DNA of 64,000 nt, taken from NCBI GenBank assembly GCA_004296775.1, contig RHGE01000018.1, positions 27,624 to 91,623 of the forward strand. Direction: 5' to 3'. Source of the stretch: Marinilabiliaceae bacterium JC017 (GTDB taxonomy: Bacteria > Bacteroidota > Bacteroidia > Bacteroidales > Marinilabiliaceae). Position 1 is the first letter of the stretch. Every line of letters begins with the position of its first letter. The translations under genes and the position numbers were made by a program. Positions 18,649-26,756 of the stretch are shown one piece after another. The notes beneath the pieces are model-generated. The model was not told the DNA's origin, made no database searches, and was given only the letters and a program-made list of their open reading frames with translations.

Positions 18649-19629
18649 TTAGTCAGAGATGATTAATATGCCGTCAACAATACTGATTTTTTTTCCAAAA
18701 TGAATTTGAAGCTCTTCAATCACTTCTTCTAACGGTTGCTTATTAAAGATAGTTGTCACTTTAATCGTACTCCTCTTTGATCGATTATCGACACTCTGTA
18801 TTTCAATAAAATGATCATCTAAAGCAGAAACTATCTCATCTAATCCTGCATTTTCAAATTTTAATACTCCACTACGCCAAGACTGAAAATGATCATTCTC
18901 AATTTTTCCTTTGATCAAATTCCCTTCCGCGAGAACACCTACATCCCCTTTTACCAAAATAACTTCCTGATTATCCGATGAAAACCGCACACGCCCTTCA
19001 ACTACATGAATTCTAACCCTATTCCCACTTTCGGACGTTTCAAGATTAAACTCAGTTCCCAATACTTCTACCTTAGCGTTTCCGGCCTGAATAACAAATG
19101 GTCTTTCAGGATTTTTTGCCACCTTAAAATAACCCTCACCAGCAAGTCTCACTTCTCTTCTTTTTCCAGACAGATTCCTCTGAAAAATCAACTTACTATT
19201 TTCATTCAAAATAACCTGAGACTTATCTGGCAATACCAACGAATCTTTTTGAAAATCTGTATCAAAAGAAGCCAAATAACCAAGGCCTGGCACATTAAAA
19301 TATGAAACAACAGAAGCTCCGACAATAAAAGCAAGGATCAAAACAGCCGCAATTCTCCTAAATACATTAAGAGTAATACTCTTTCCCTTTTTATTCTGCT
19401 TACAAAAAGTCACTCGTTGTTTTACCTTTTGCCAATCATCCCTGGCACAGATTTCCCTGAACGCCTTCACTCCTTCACTTTTCTCCCAAGTGGATAAAAA
19501 AGAATCAAAGTATGCTTTATGGTCTGGATCTTCTTCCACCCATTTCCTCAGCATCACCTCCTCTCCGGCGTCAAGCGATTGAGTCAACCACTTTACAATG
19601 ACTATATCTAACTCTGAATACTTTTCCAT
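18649..19629 (-). CDS. FecR-family anti-sigma factor
   Basis: 326 residues: a cytoplasmic N-terminal sigma-binding part (about 1-80), one transmembrane helix (about 89-108, IAAVLILAFIVGASVVSYF), the periplasmic FecR domain (LVLPDKSQVILNENSKLIF; RPFVIQAGNAKVEVLGTEF) and a C-terminal DUF4974 domain ending KISIVDGILIISD, the STN-like module that meets the receptor. It should hold the ECF sigma factor at 19923-20507 and release or activate it when the receptor signals. It starts 8 bases after a small ORF. Confidence 0.93.
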   Translation of the reverse strand: MEKYSELDIVIVKWLTQSLDAGEEVMLRKWVEEDPDHKAYFDSFLSTWEKSEGVKAFREICARDDWQKVKQRVTFCKQNKKGKSITLNVFRRIAAVLILAFIVGASVVSYFNVPGLGYLASFDTDFQKDSLVLPDKSQVILNENSKLIFQRNLSGKRREVRLAGEGYFKVAKNPERPFVIQAGNAKVEVLGTEFNLETSESGNRVRIHVVEGRVRFSSDNQEVILVKGDVGVLAEGNLIKGKIENDHFQSWRSGVLKFENAGLDEIVSALDDHFIEIQSVDNRSKRSTIKVTTIFNKQPLEEVIEELQIHFGKKISIVDGILIISD

Positions 19630-19637
19630 CTTACTAA

Positions 19638-19811
19638 TTAATGAAATTCCATCATTCTAAAAAGATTCGGCTCCCCTTCCATCTCCACTACCTCTTCTTT
19701 CGCAATTGCTTTTTCATTTTCTTCAACGATAACCTGTCTTGCTTCTACATGATTTTTTTCTTCATCAGATGAAACAAATAATTGTGCAAGTAATTGAAAG
19801 ATAAATTCCAT
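19638..19811 (-). CDS. Small hypothetical protein inside the sigma/anti-sigma operon
   Basis: An ATG at 19811 opens 57 codons, ending in TAA at 19638, eight bases before the FecR start. The product begins with a hydrophobic, possibly amphipathic segment (MEFIFQLLAQLFVSS), then is strongly acidic and charged (EEKNHVEARQ, VEENEK, KEEVVEMEGE) and ends NLFRMMEFH. It has the spacing and strand of a genuine operon member, and without it there would be about 290 empty bases between sigma and anti-sigma genes. No family recognised. It might be a membrane-touching modulator of the sigma factor; that is speculation. Confidence 0.45.
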   Translation of the reverse strand: MEFIFQLLAQLFVSSDEEKNHVEARQVIVEENEKAIAKEEVVEMEGEPNLFRMMEFH

Positions 19812-19922
19812 TTTGAACCGTTTAATATTTCTTTTCTACTTATTTTTTCTCTAACTCATCCTTTAGACAAACAACCTTCCTTACACACGTATCCTTTCCC
19901 AATTTTTTTTCAACCAAATTCC

Positions 19923-20507
19923 CTACTTCATCCAATAAAGTACTAACAAAACCACAACAGCGATATATTCTTTCAGATTTGCACGCATCACTTTTAACGC
20001 TTTACTAATTTGTGTTTCTACAGTACGCTTGGAAAGTGATAATTTATCGGCAATTTCCTGATTCGTGATGCCATCAAATCGACTCATCTCAAATATCCGC
20101 CGACATTGATCAGGCAAAGAGTGTACAATGGCAAAAATCTTTGCCTCCAATTCTGTCTCCTGCAACTTATCTTCAACAAAAGCCTCATCATTTTTTTTAT
20201 CATCAAATATATTAGCATGATGATCTCGCCTAATCTGATTGCGTTTAATCTGATTCAGACATCTGTTTTTAACAGACTGATACAAATGGGATCTAAGAGA
20301 GGAATGTATATTCAATTTCTCCCGTTTCTCATAAAACATTACAAAAACATCCTGCACAGTTTCTTTCGCCAAATCTTCATCCACCAGAATTTTTTGAGCA
20401 AAAACCACTAAAGGAGTATAGTATTTCATAAAAAGCGTCTCAAAGGCCTCTTCTTTCCCCTCTTCAATTCCTTTGATCAACCAGTTGTCATCATTAAATT
20501 GTGCCAT
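19923..20507 (-). CDS. ECF RNA polymerase sigma factor, FecI-like
   Basis: 194 residues with sigma region 2 (KYYTPLVVFAQKILVDED and the following QDVFVMFYEKR, about residues 28-65) and region 4 (about 125-175: FDGITNQEIADKLSLSKRT, a helix-turn-helix, then VETQISKALKVMR). The last 15 residues are hydrophobic (AVVVLLVLYW), a tail seen in some Bacteroidota ECF factors and possibly a membrane contact. It heads the operon that carries the FecR anti-sigma and TonB receptor genes and probably activates that operon. Confidence 0.93.
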   Translation of the reverse strand: MAQFNDDNWLIKGIEEGKEEAFETLFMKYYTPLVVFAQKILVDEDLAKETVQDVFVMFYEKREKLNIHSSLRSHLYQSVKNRCLNQIKRNQIRRDHHANIFDDKKNDEAFVEDKLQETELEAKIFAIVHSLPDQCRRIFEMSRFDGITNQEIADKLSLSKRTVETQISKALKVMRANLKEYIAVVVLLVLYWMK

Positions 20508-20671
20508 GTGTATTTATCAGGGTATACGGCCACAAAAATAAAAATTACAAAATATAATACCGTCCAATAAACGAATATTTTGCACCCTTTCATCAAATTA
20601 AAAACCAACCATCAAATCAACAATATATTATACATCCCTCGACAAATCTTTTAATTTTTCCTCGACAATAG

Positions 20672-20701
20672 TTGTCAAAATGCCCATTTTACTTATCTTT
20701 G
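20672..20701 (+). promoter_or_regulatory. Promoter of the tRNA-Pro gene
   Basis: TTG at 20672-20674, a 19-base spacer and TATCTTTG at 20694-20701 followed by CAGC, the Bacteroidota consensus, about 30 bases before the tRNA. Confidence 0.7.
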
Positions 20702-20731
20702 CAGCGTCTTTAAAAAAGGACAATAACATTT

Positions 20732-20806
20732 CGGGATGTAGCTCAGTCCGGTTAGAGTACTCGTCTGGGGGGCGAGGGGTCGCTAGTTCGAATCTAGTCA
20801 TCCCGA
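20732..20806 (+). tRNA. tRNA-Pro (anticodon GGG)
   Basis: Full cloverleaf: acceptor CGGGATG/CATCCCG, D stem GCTC/GAGT, anticodon stem CTCGT/GCGAG around loop CTGGGGG (GGG at positions 34-36), T arm CTAG/CTAG around TTCGAAT, discriminator A. CCA is not encoded. A tyrosine recombinase gene starts 301 bases downstream, a classic placement for an integrated element. Confidence 0.97.
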
Positions 20807-20829
20807 CAAAATGGATTTTAAAGAAAATC

Positions 20830-20863
20830 AAAAGCCTGTAAATCGTATGATTTACAGGCTTTT
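20830..20863 (+). terminator. Terminator after tRNA-Pro
   Basis: Perfect 15-bp stem AAAAGCCTGTAAATC / GATTTACAGGCTTTT with loop GTAT, then CTGTTTTTT. It lies 23 bases after the tRNA. Confidence 0.85.
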
Positions 20864-20915
20864 CTGTTTTTTAGTGAATCAAGTCAAACCAGTTTAAACC
20901 GTATTTCTGGTGTGA

Positions 20916-21072
20916 CATTCGGGAGTCAATTTTAATTCTTAAATTGTCTCACTGGAAACACTGTAGGAATCTATAAGACTGCCACTTATAATTTCATAAT
21001 TCCATTTATACCACCGTTTATTGATTGATTTTGATTGTGTTTAGACTCATTTCCAGTGAGTCATTGGGGAGT
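20916..21072. repeat. Candidate integrase-binding repeats (att region) between tRNA-Pro and integrase
   Basis: Two pairs of short repeats lie here. CTCACTGGAAA (20948-20958) is inverted as TTTCCAGTGAG (21050-21060), and CATTCGGGAGT (20916-20926) recurs directly as CATTGGGGAGT (21062-21072). Repeats of this kind between a tRNA and a tyrosine recombinase gene are typical of arm-type integrase sites. No matching tRNA 3'-end duplicate was found elsewhere in the window, so the att core is undefined. Confidence 0.4.
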
Positions 21073-21107
21073 TTTTTACCATAACCACACAATTAAAACC
21101 AACAGCC

Positions 21108-22361
21108 ATGACCACACAAACATTTAGCGTTCAGTTCCTGGTTAGACCAGTGAGAAAGGACAAAGAAAGAGGAACCATATACGTGCGAATCACCGCCAGC
21201 GGCCAGCGTACGGAATTCTCTCTCAAGACAAAGGTTCAAATCGAGGCTTGGAATAATAACAAAGAAAGACTTGTAGCCAGATCAGGTCAGTCTCAAAAAA
21301 TGAACCACTTCCTCGACAATGTAAAAGGCCAATTGTTAGCCATTTACAGGGAGTTAGTTCTCAAAAAACAACTCATCACGCCGGAAATCATTAAAAACCA
21401 TTTTCATGGCTTTACCAATGAGGAGTATACCCTGATGAACCTGGTTGACTACCATGCTAAATCCCAAAAGAATATCCTTAGTTGGGGCACCTTGAAAAAC
21501 TACAACACCACCGCCAGGTACCTCTCCGAATTTCTTTTAGAAAACAAAAAGACCTCTGACATCTACCTGCAGCAATTAAGCTATCGGTTCATCACCGAAT
21601 TTGAATCCTTCCTTCGAACCTATCATCCTGTCGACCACCAACGCCCCCTCTCTAACAATGGTGTAATGAAACACCTGGAACGATTGCGAAAGTTGGTAAA
21701 TATGGCCGTTAAACTGGAATGGCTCGAAAAAAATCCCTTTGAAAAATACCGGCTGTCCTTTAAAAAAACAGAACGTCATTACCTGTCTCAGGAAGAATTA
21801 AACCTCATCCAGGAGAAAGACTTTTCAATTGAACGCCTTCAATTTGCCAAAGACCTGTTCGTTTTCTCCTGTTACACCGGATTAGCCTACATTGATGTAT
21901 CCACCCTAACCCCCGACAACCTGGTTTTAGGGATCGATGGCTACCAGTGGATCCATACCAAAAGAAAGAAAACAGACATACCGGTTCACATACCCCTTCT
22001 ACCGGTTGCATTGGAAATTATAGAAAAGTACAAGGAACACCCCAGGGCCCTGCATAAGGGCACCCTCCTCCCCATCGTTTCCAATCAAAAACTCAATAGC
22101 TACCTGAAAGAAATTGCCGATTTGTGCAACATCACTAAAAACCTGACCTTTCATGTAGCCCGGCACACCTTTGCCACCACTGTCACACTGAGCAATGGAG
22201 TACCCATGGAAACCGTCAGTAAAATACTCGGTCACTCCAAACTGGCAACCACCCAAATATACGCCAGGGTACTGGAAAACAAGATCAGCGTCGACATGGC
22301 TGATTTACGCAATAAACTGACACCTCAAAATCAACAGAATTTAAAAACCAACAATTATTAA
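21108..22361 (+). CDS. Tyrosine site-specific recombinase (integrase of a mobile element)
   Basis: 417 residues: an N-terminal arm-binding beta domain (about 5-55, FLVRPVRKDKERGTIYVRI), a SAM-like core-binding domain (about 110-210) and a C-terminal catalytic domain. Visible catalytic residues are in the segment FVFSCYTGLAYIDVSTL (which has Leu where the conserved Arg-containing T-G-x-R motif is usual), then H-x-A-R-H (VARHTFAT), LGHSKLATT and the nucleophile Tyr in TQIYARV. This is the common Bacteroidota ICE/IME integrase type. The first Arg of the usual R-H-R-Y set is replaced in CYTGLAY, which is common in this subgroup. It is transcribed away from tRNA-Pro. The hairpin at 22426-22457 follows. 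Confidence 0.93.
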   Translation: MTTQTFSVQFLVRPVRKDKERGTIYVRITASGQRTEFSLKTKVQIEAWNNNKERLVARSGQSQKMNHFLDNVKGQLLAIYRELVLKKQLITPEIIKNHFHGFTNEEYTLMNLVDYHAKSQKNILSWGTLKNYNTTARYLSEFLLENKKTSDIYLQQLSYRFITEFESFLRTYHPVDHQRPLSNNGVMKHLERLRKLVNMAVKLEWLEKNPFEKYRLSFKKTERHYLSQEELNLIQEKDFSIERLQFAKDLFVFSCYTGLAYIDVSTLTPDNLVLGIDGYQWIHTKRKKTDIPVHIPLLPVALEIIEKYKEHPRALHKGTLLPIVSNQKLNSYLKEIADLCNITKNLTFHVARHTFATTVTLSNGVPMETVSKILGHSKLATTQIYARVLENKISVDMADLRNKLTPQNQQNLKTNNY

Positions 22362-22675
22362 CCAGTTTGCATCCTCAAAAAATCAAACACACATAACCTC
22401 ATCAGCAAACAATGATTTAATCGCTACTCATTTCCGCCCATGTGGGCGGAAATGAGTGCAATAATAATTAAGCCCACCTGACGTTTTTAAAAATAAAAGC
22501 TCATCATCAGGGAGCCAGACAAGACATAGATACCCGCGCCTTCCTCCCGCTTTGTTCAAGATATTCAAACAGGTGTATTCTGTATTAAGAAACCCTTAAC
22601 GCAAAAAAGGCATTTGTTTTGGAGGTAATTGGGTGTAAATGATATTGTCATAAAACACTTAAACAACCTGAATAC
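22362..22675. other. Intergenic region after the integrase
   Basis: No gene seen in 314 bases. The notable content is the strong inverted repeat at 22426-22457; the rest is plain mixed-composition DNA leading to the RteC-like gene. Confidence 0.6.
22426..22457. repeat. Perfect 15-bp inverted repeat
   Basis: ACTCATTTCCGCCCA is followed, after two bases, by its exact inverse TGGGCGGAAATGAGT. As RNA it would fold with loop ATGT. There is no U-tract on either side, so a site (protein binding, transfer or excision) or a stabilising hairpin is as likely as a terminator. Confidence 0.8.
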
Positions 22676-23857
22676 ATGGAAAACCTCCTGAAACAATTAG
22701 AGAAGGTGGTGAGTCAGGTCCAACACCTTCCCTCAGATCATCAGTGTGACGATCGTACACCTGGCAGTAAAAACGGTATTTTAAATCCACATTACACCAT
22801 CCTAACCAGTCATAAAGGATACCTTTTAAGCATCGCCGTTTTTTACCAATCAAAAGAAAAACTAAAGTACTGTATTCGGCTCTACCAATCTACGCTCACC
22901 CGGCTTTTGGACAAACTGCACCAGTTAAAGGATCATTGCTCCCGGGAATATTCTAAGATCAACTGTCTCAAGCAGTCTGCCATTCAAATGCTCTCCGAAT
23001 TACTTTCCTTTTTACGAAAACAGTTTCCTGCTTACTTCGACTGCAACCTGAAGGTACCGGAAGTACGCTACTTGCACCACCGGTTAAAATTCGGTCAGAT
23101 ACAAAAAGAAATTGAACACAAACTTATTCTCAAAAACATCAATCCAGCGCTTTTAGCTACAATCACACACCCCTTTGCAGACTTTCAGCAAAAAAAAAAA
23201 AGATACTACACCTTCCGGGATATCAGCTACCTGTACGGATGGGCAGAAAAACTGGATGTCATTGCCCGCCAACCACATGTTGAACGCGACTTGGATAAGG
23301 AAGTGAGCTGTTCAGCCATTGGTTACAACCTTAACTCCGAAACCTGCATCCGCTATTTTCTCCAATTCATTGGTAAAAGCTATCGAAGTAAAACCAGCAG
23401 TAGTGACCAGCTTCAAAAGCTACACTTCTATACCAAGTGTGTAAAACAGGTATTCATTACCTCTCCGGAAGGCTACAATCCCAAGTATGAATCACTGCAT
23501 ATCATCCTGTCCAGGTGGCTCAAGCAGGAGATTAAATACACCCGCAAAAGCAGCCGGGACAACCACTCTTTATCCGGTATAACAGCTACACCGCAGGAAT
23601 CTCCTGGCAAACAGAAAACCTCCATGTCCGTCTCCCAGCTGGCCTGTTTTGTCAAGAACCTGATCGACACTGGGCTTATTGCGACCAACAACAAGGAAGA
23701 AACACTTCGTTTCTTCTCCAACCATTTCTCTACCCAAAACACAGAAAACATATCAATCTTCAGCCTGCGTTCCAAATTTTTCAAACCCGACAACAACTCC
23801 ATCTCAACCACAAAAGAGAATATTTTGAAACTGCTTAATTCGATTCAAAAAAACTAA
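22676..23857 (+). CDS. Mobile-element protein with possible RteC-like C-terminus
   Basis: 393 residues, helical and basic, no signal peptide. I do not recognise it with certainty. The middle (about 90-150) and the C-terminal part (SVSQLACFVKNLIDTGLI at about 320-337, then FFSNHFSTQ) recall RteC, the excision regulator of Bacteroides conjugative transposons, in pattern rather than in exact sequence. Position between the integrase and an excisionase-like gene supports a role in controlling or carrying out excision. A run of twelve As at 23190-23201 lies in frame (FQQKKKR) and could cause slippage. Confidence 0.7.
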   Translation: MENLLKQLEKVVSQVQHLPSDHQCDDRTPGSKNGILNPHYTILTSHKGYLLSIAVFYQSKEKLKYCIRLYQSTLTRLLDKLHQLKDHCSREYSKINCLKQSAIQMLSELLSFLRKQFPAYFDCNLKVPEVRYLHHRLKFGQIQKEIEHKLILKNINPALLATITHPFADFQQKKKRYYTFRDISYLYGWAEKLDVIARQPHVERDLDKEVSCSAIGYNLNSETCIRYFLQFIGKSYRSKTSSSDQLQKLHFYTKCVKQVFITSPEGYNPKYESLHIILSRWLKQEIKYTRKSSRDNHSLSGITATPQESPGKQKTSMSVSQLACFVKNLIDTGLIATNNKEETLRFFSNHFSTQNTENISIFSLRSKFFKPDNNSISTTKENILKLLNSIQKN

Positions 23858-23905
23858 TATACAATTTTTTTTATGGCGTAACTCTCTGAATAACAGGTGG
23901 GGTTA

Positions 23906-23926
23906 CTGGGGGTACCGGTACCCCAG
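23906..23926. promoter_or_regulatory. GC-rich palindrome upstream of the excisionase-like gene
   Basis: CTGGGG, one extra G, TACCGGTA, CCCCAG: a near-perfect 20-base palindrome with one additional base, set in AT-rich DNA 107 bases before the HTH gene. It may be a binding site for an element-encoded regulator or excision factor. Confidence 0.5.
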
Positions 23927-24032
23927 GGACTGGTTTAGTATTTCCTGATGTTCTTCCTTTGTATCACATCAAAATCAATCAAATGCGATGGCAGCCGCAT
24001 TCAAGTAATTTATTCATTTTAAAATAGAAATT

Positions 24033-24305
24033 ATGGCAGCAGAAATTATCACAACCGACGACTTAAGAGAGTTTAAAATGGACCTGCTTTCAGAAATTGA
24101 GAAACTACTGAAAAGCCATGCCGGTAACCAAACCAAGAAATGGCTCAAATCCTACGAGGTACGCAAACTGCTTAACATCTCACCGGGCACCTTACAAAAC
24201 CTGAGAGTCAATGGCACGTTGCCTTTTACTAAAATTGGCGGTGTCATTTACTACGATTACGCCGACATTCATGACATGATTGAAAGCAACAAAATCAAGC
24301 TTTAA
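24033..24305 (+). CDS. Excisionase-like helix-turn-helix protein
   Basis: 90 residues. After a short helical lead (about 1-35) comes a MerR/Xis-type HTH: WLKSYEVRKLLNISPGTLQN, then LRVNGTLPFTKIGGVIYYDY, then ADIHDMI. This matches the small HTH proteins found beside integrases in Bacteroidota integrative elements, which act as directionality factors or regulators. No DNA target is known from the sequence; the palindrome at 23906-23926 is a candidate. Confidence 0.82.
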   Translation: MAAEIITTDDLREFKMDLLSEIEKLLKSHAGNQTKKWLKSYEVRKLLNISPGTLQNLRVNGTLPFTKIGGVIYYDYADIHDMIESNKIKL

Positions 24306-24433
24306 CCGCATCAGGTCCCGGTGCTTTGCGGCTCTCCTGTGAGACACAAAAAAACAACAGAAAAGGCTCACCGCTAATCACTGCTGAGTATCCGGGATCA
24401 TTAAAACAAATTATCAATGAAATCTAGAGCCCC

Positions 24434-25135
24434 ATGAACTACATCCATCATCAGCTAATCGTATTTACTAAGATGGACCAGATTCCAGAGTTTAAAGCCT
24501 TTCACCTGACACTCTACATGGCACTCTTCAGACTCTGGAATCAAAACCGGTTTGAGAACCCCATCTTAGTAGTCCGCAAAGAACTGATGCAGATGGCCAG
24601 GATAGGTTCCAAAACCACCTATTTCAAAACATTGAAAGACCTGGAGAAACACAATTTCATCCGCTACTGCCCATCATTCGATCCCATGGTAGCCAGCCAG
24701 GTTCACCTGACCATCTATTGGACAGGTACCTGTCCACGACCTGTCCCAAAAATGGACCGTATATATAAACATACAAACAATATACACTCTATAAGGGAAC
24801 TTGAAGAATATGTTAATCAGAAAGAAAAATTTAAGGATCACAATAAGCAAACTGACATGAAAAAGAAAAGTAAATTCACACCCCCGCCACTGGAACACAT
24901 CCAAATCTATTTCCAGCAAAAAAACTTTTCCATAACCGAAGCCGAACGCTTTTTCAACTACTACGAATCCAACGGCTGGCTGGTAGGCGGCCGCTCCCCC
25001 ATGAAAGACTGGAAAGCCGCTGCTCGCAATTGGATGCTCAACATTCCCAAATTCAGCGCCGAAAAAAGCAAACCCGCCAAAAATCCACATCCCGGCACCA
25101 AAAAATCAACCCCCAATTACAATGAGCCCCTCTAA
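24434..25135 (+). CDS. Replication-initiation-like protein of the integrative element
   Basis: 233 residues. The N-terminal half looks like a winged-helix DNA-binding domain (LTLYMALFRLWNQNRFENPI; LVVRKELMQMARIGSKTTYF). A charged linker follows, then a C-terminal segment FFNYYESNGWLVGGRSPMKD (with WKAAARNWMLN after it) of the kind found at the C-terminus of phage and element primosome or DnaD/DnaT-like proteins, which recruit a helicase or its loader. An AAA+ DnaC-like gene lies 0.7 kb downstream, fitting a small replication module. Exact family not recognised. Confidence 0.72.
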   Translation: MNYIHHQLIVFTKMDQIPEFKAFHLTLYMALFRLWNQNRFENPILVVRKELMQMARIGSKTTYFKTLKDLEKHNFIRYCPSFDPMVASQVHLTIYWTGTCPRPVPKMDRIYKHTNNIHSIRELEEYVNQKEKFKDHNKQTDMKKKSKFTPPPLEHIQIYFQQKNFSITEAERFFNYYESNGWLVGGRSPMKDWKAAARNWMLNIPKFSAEKSKPAKNPHPGTKKSTPNYNEPL

Positions 25136-25142
25136 TCCGTAC

Positions 25143-25162
25143 GGACGTAGCAAGCTACGTCC
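25143..25162. repeat. Palindrome GGACGTAGC-AA-GCTACGTCC
   Basis: 9-bp arms around AA, just after the replication-like gene. The same core (CGTAGCAAGCTACG) recurs at 26516-26529. It probably forms a hairpin at the 3' end of the transcript. Confidence 0.7.
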
Positions 25163-25217
25163 CAATCTCCAATTCTCATTTTTTAAGCTTTCACAAAAAA
25201 ATCAAACCCAATTACCC

Positions 25218-25574
25218 ATGAAAAACCCACTATACAACAAACTAAAATGTCTTTTCAACATTAACGACTTCGATCAAATCTTTGACAAAATCGACAGCCT
25301 TCCGGATAAATTCTTCGAGCAAAACCTGTTCATTGATAAATATTCCTACATCTGCGAAATCATCGATCTGCATGACAGGATTCAATTCGTTTGCCATCAT
25401 TTATCGGGTAAAACATACAGCTTCGTTTTTGACCCGCCCTACAATCCTTTCAGTAAAGAAGAATGCATTGTGCACTACTATTCCAACATTCATACTTTCG
25501 TCAAACACATGGCTTTCTTTTTCCAATTCGTCGCTTATCCGGGAATTATTCAAAATGAATATTCACTCAATTAA
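25218..25574 (+). CDS. Hypothetical protein of the integrative element
   Basis: 118 residues from the ATG at 25218 (MKNPLYNKLKCLF); an earlier in-frame ATG at 25122 would overlap the preceding gene and read through a palindrome. The protein is small, aromatic and acidic (FDQIFDKIDSLPDKFFEQN; YSFVFDPPYNPFSKEECIV) with no signal peptide. No family recognised. Confidence 0.5.
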   Translation: MKNPLYNKLKCLFNINDFDQIFDKIDSLPDKFFEQNLFIDKYSYICEIIDLHDRIQFVCHHLSGKTYSFVFDPPYNPFSKEECIVHYYSNIHTFVKHMAFFFQFVAYPGIIQNEYSLN

Positions 25575-25581
25575 TCATTAC

Positions 25582-25670
25582 TCCCCCAAGCGAGTAGAGA
25601 TCCCGGCTTACCGACAGAGGGGTACAATTGCTTCCCTAAGCTAGAGGAAATGCCGCTGATAGAGGGGTAA
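25582..25670 (+). repeat. Two degenerate copies of a GC-rich intergenic repeat
   Basis: Two roughly 40-base units follow one another: one runs from ACTCCCCCAAGCGAG to GACAGAGGGGTA, the other from CTTCCCTAAGCTAGAGG to GATAGAGGGGTA. Each starts with a C-rich box and ends in GAGGGGTA, so each can fold. They look like decayed copies of one palindromic element. Confidence 0.5.
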
Positions 25671-25859
25671 AGGGTACTCAATCACTGATGACTGCTAACT
25701 GCAATAGTTCGTTAAACTTCTGTAAGTAATTGAAAAACAGTTTGTATTTATCTAGTAGACAAACCTATTAATGATCTAAAAATGAGAGTAATGTAAATCA
25801 ATCTCATGTCTATTATCTAAAATCTAATGATCTATTTTAAACTGCTAACTGAAAAAATC

Positions 25860-26507
25860 ATGCACTACCAAATAATCAACAACACCATCGTCTACGATTT
25901 TCAAAAAGGTATCGATTTTATCGCTCAAAAAGGAAAACAGATACATGGGCCCCACTTTAATCTTTTAGATGAAGATATGGGTATTATTCGTAAGCTTTTC
26001 GCGTATACGATTGGCGATCATGACATCATACTTCAGTGCGGTCTCGATCCGCGGAAAGGAATCATGCTCTGTGGCCCCATTGGGTGCGGTAAAACATCCC
26101 TGATGCAGCTGATGCAGTTTTTGGTGCCACCCCAATACCGTTTCCCGGTGAAGCCCTGCCGTGATGTCAGCTTCGAATTTCAAAAAGACGGCTTCGATGT
26201 CATCCACCGCTACAGCAAACGCAGCTTCACCATCAAGCCCGGGATCAAGACACCCAAAACCATCTGCTTCGACGACCTGGGTGCCGAACAAAACCTCAAG
26301 CACTTCGGCAGCGAGTGTAACGTCATGGCCGAGATCCTCCTCAGTCGCTACGAACTCTTCACCTCTGATAAGCTCATAACTCACATCACCACCAACCTCA
26401 ACGCCACAGAAATTGAAGAGCTCTATGACAAACGCGTTCGCAGCCGACTCCGTGAAATGGTTAATGTGATATCCTTTCCAGAAGAAGCAGCAGATAAACG
26501 AAAATAA
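25860..26507 (+). CDS. DnaC-like AAA+ ATPase
   Basis: 215 residues from the ATG at 25860 (MHYQIINNTIVYDF); an upstream in-frame ATG at 25827 seems too early. Walker A is GPIGCGKTSLMQL, Walker B TICFDDLG, followed by sensor-1 HITTNLNATEIEE and the Arg-rich RVRSRLREM sensor-2/arginine-finger region. This is the pattern of DnaC/IstB-type helicase loaders. With the replication-like protein upstream it probably serves replication of the excised element. The hairpin at 26514-26531 follows the stop. Confidence 0.85.
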   Translation: MHYQIINNTIVYDFQKGIDFIAQKGKQIHGPHFNLLDEDMGIIRKLFAYTIGDHDIILQCGLDPRKGIMLCGPIGCGKTSLMQLMQFLVPPQYRFPVKPCRDVSFEFQKDGFDVIHRYSKRSFTIKPGIKTPKTICFDDLGAEQNLKHFGSECNVMAEILLSRYELFTSDKLITHITTNLNATEIEELYDKRVRSRLREMVNVISFPEEAADKRK

Positions 26508-26513
26508 AGCAAG

Positions 26514-26531
26514 GCCGTAGCAAGCTACGGC
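26514..26531 (+). terminator. Hairpin after the DnaC-like gene
   Basis: GCCGTAGC-AA-GCTACGGC, 8-bp arms, followed by TTCATTT. It shares its core with the palindrome at 25143-25162. Terminator function is likely but the U-tract is short. Confidence 0.5.
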
Positions 26532-26756
26532 TTCATTTACGCATGGTAAATCATACGTACATCAATTTGTTTCAATGAATTTCCATCATATTTCCTTTCA
26601 TACATCCAATAACCCAAACCTCCAATCATCAAATATCTAACATCTGGATTCTAGCCTCTATCTCCCAACATCGAACATCCCAAATATTTTTCCATATTGT
26701 TCGAACCGCCCGTAGCACATATTTACTATATTAGCACTTCCAAAATCTACAACACA

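Noticed and set aside
20628..20831. Minus-strand frame containing TRFELATPRPP
   Set aside because: It is the antisense translation of tRNA-Pro, a well-known false gene.
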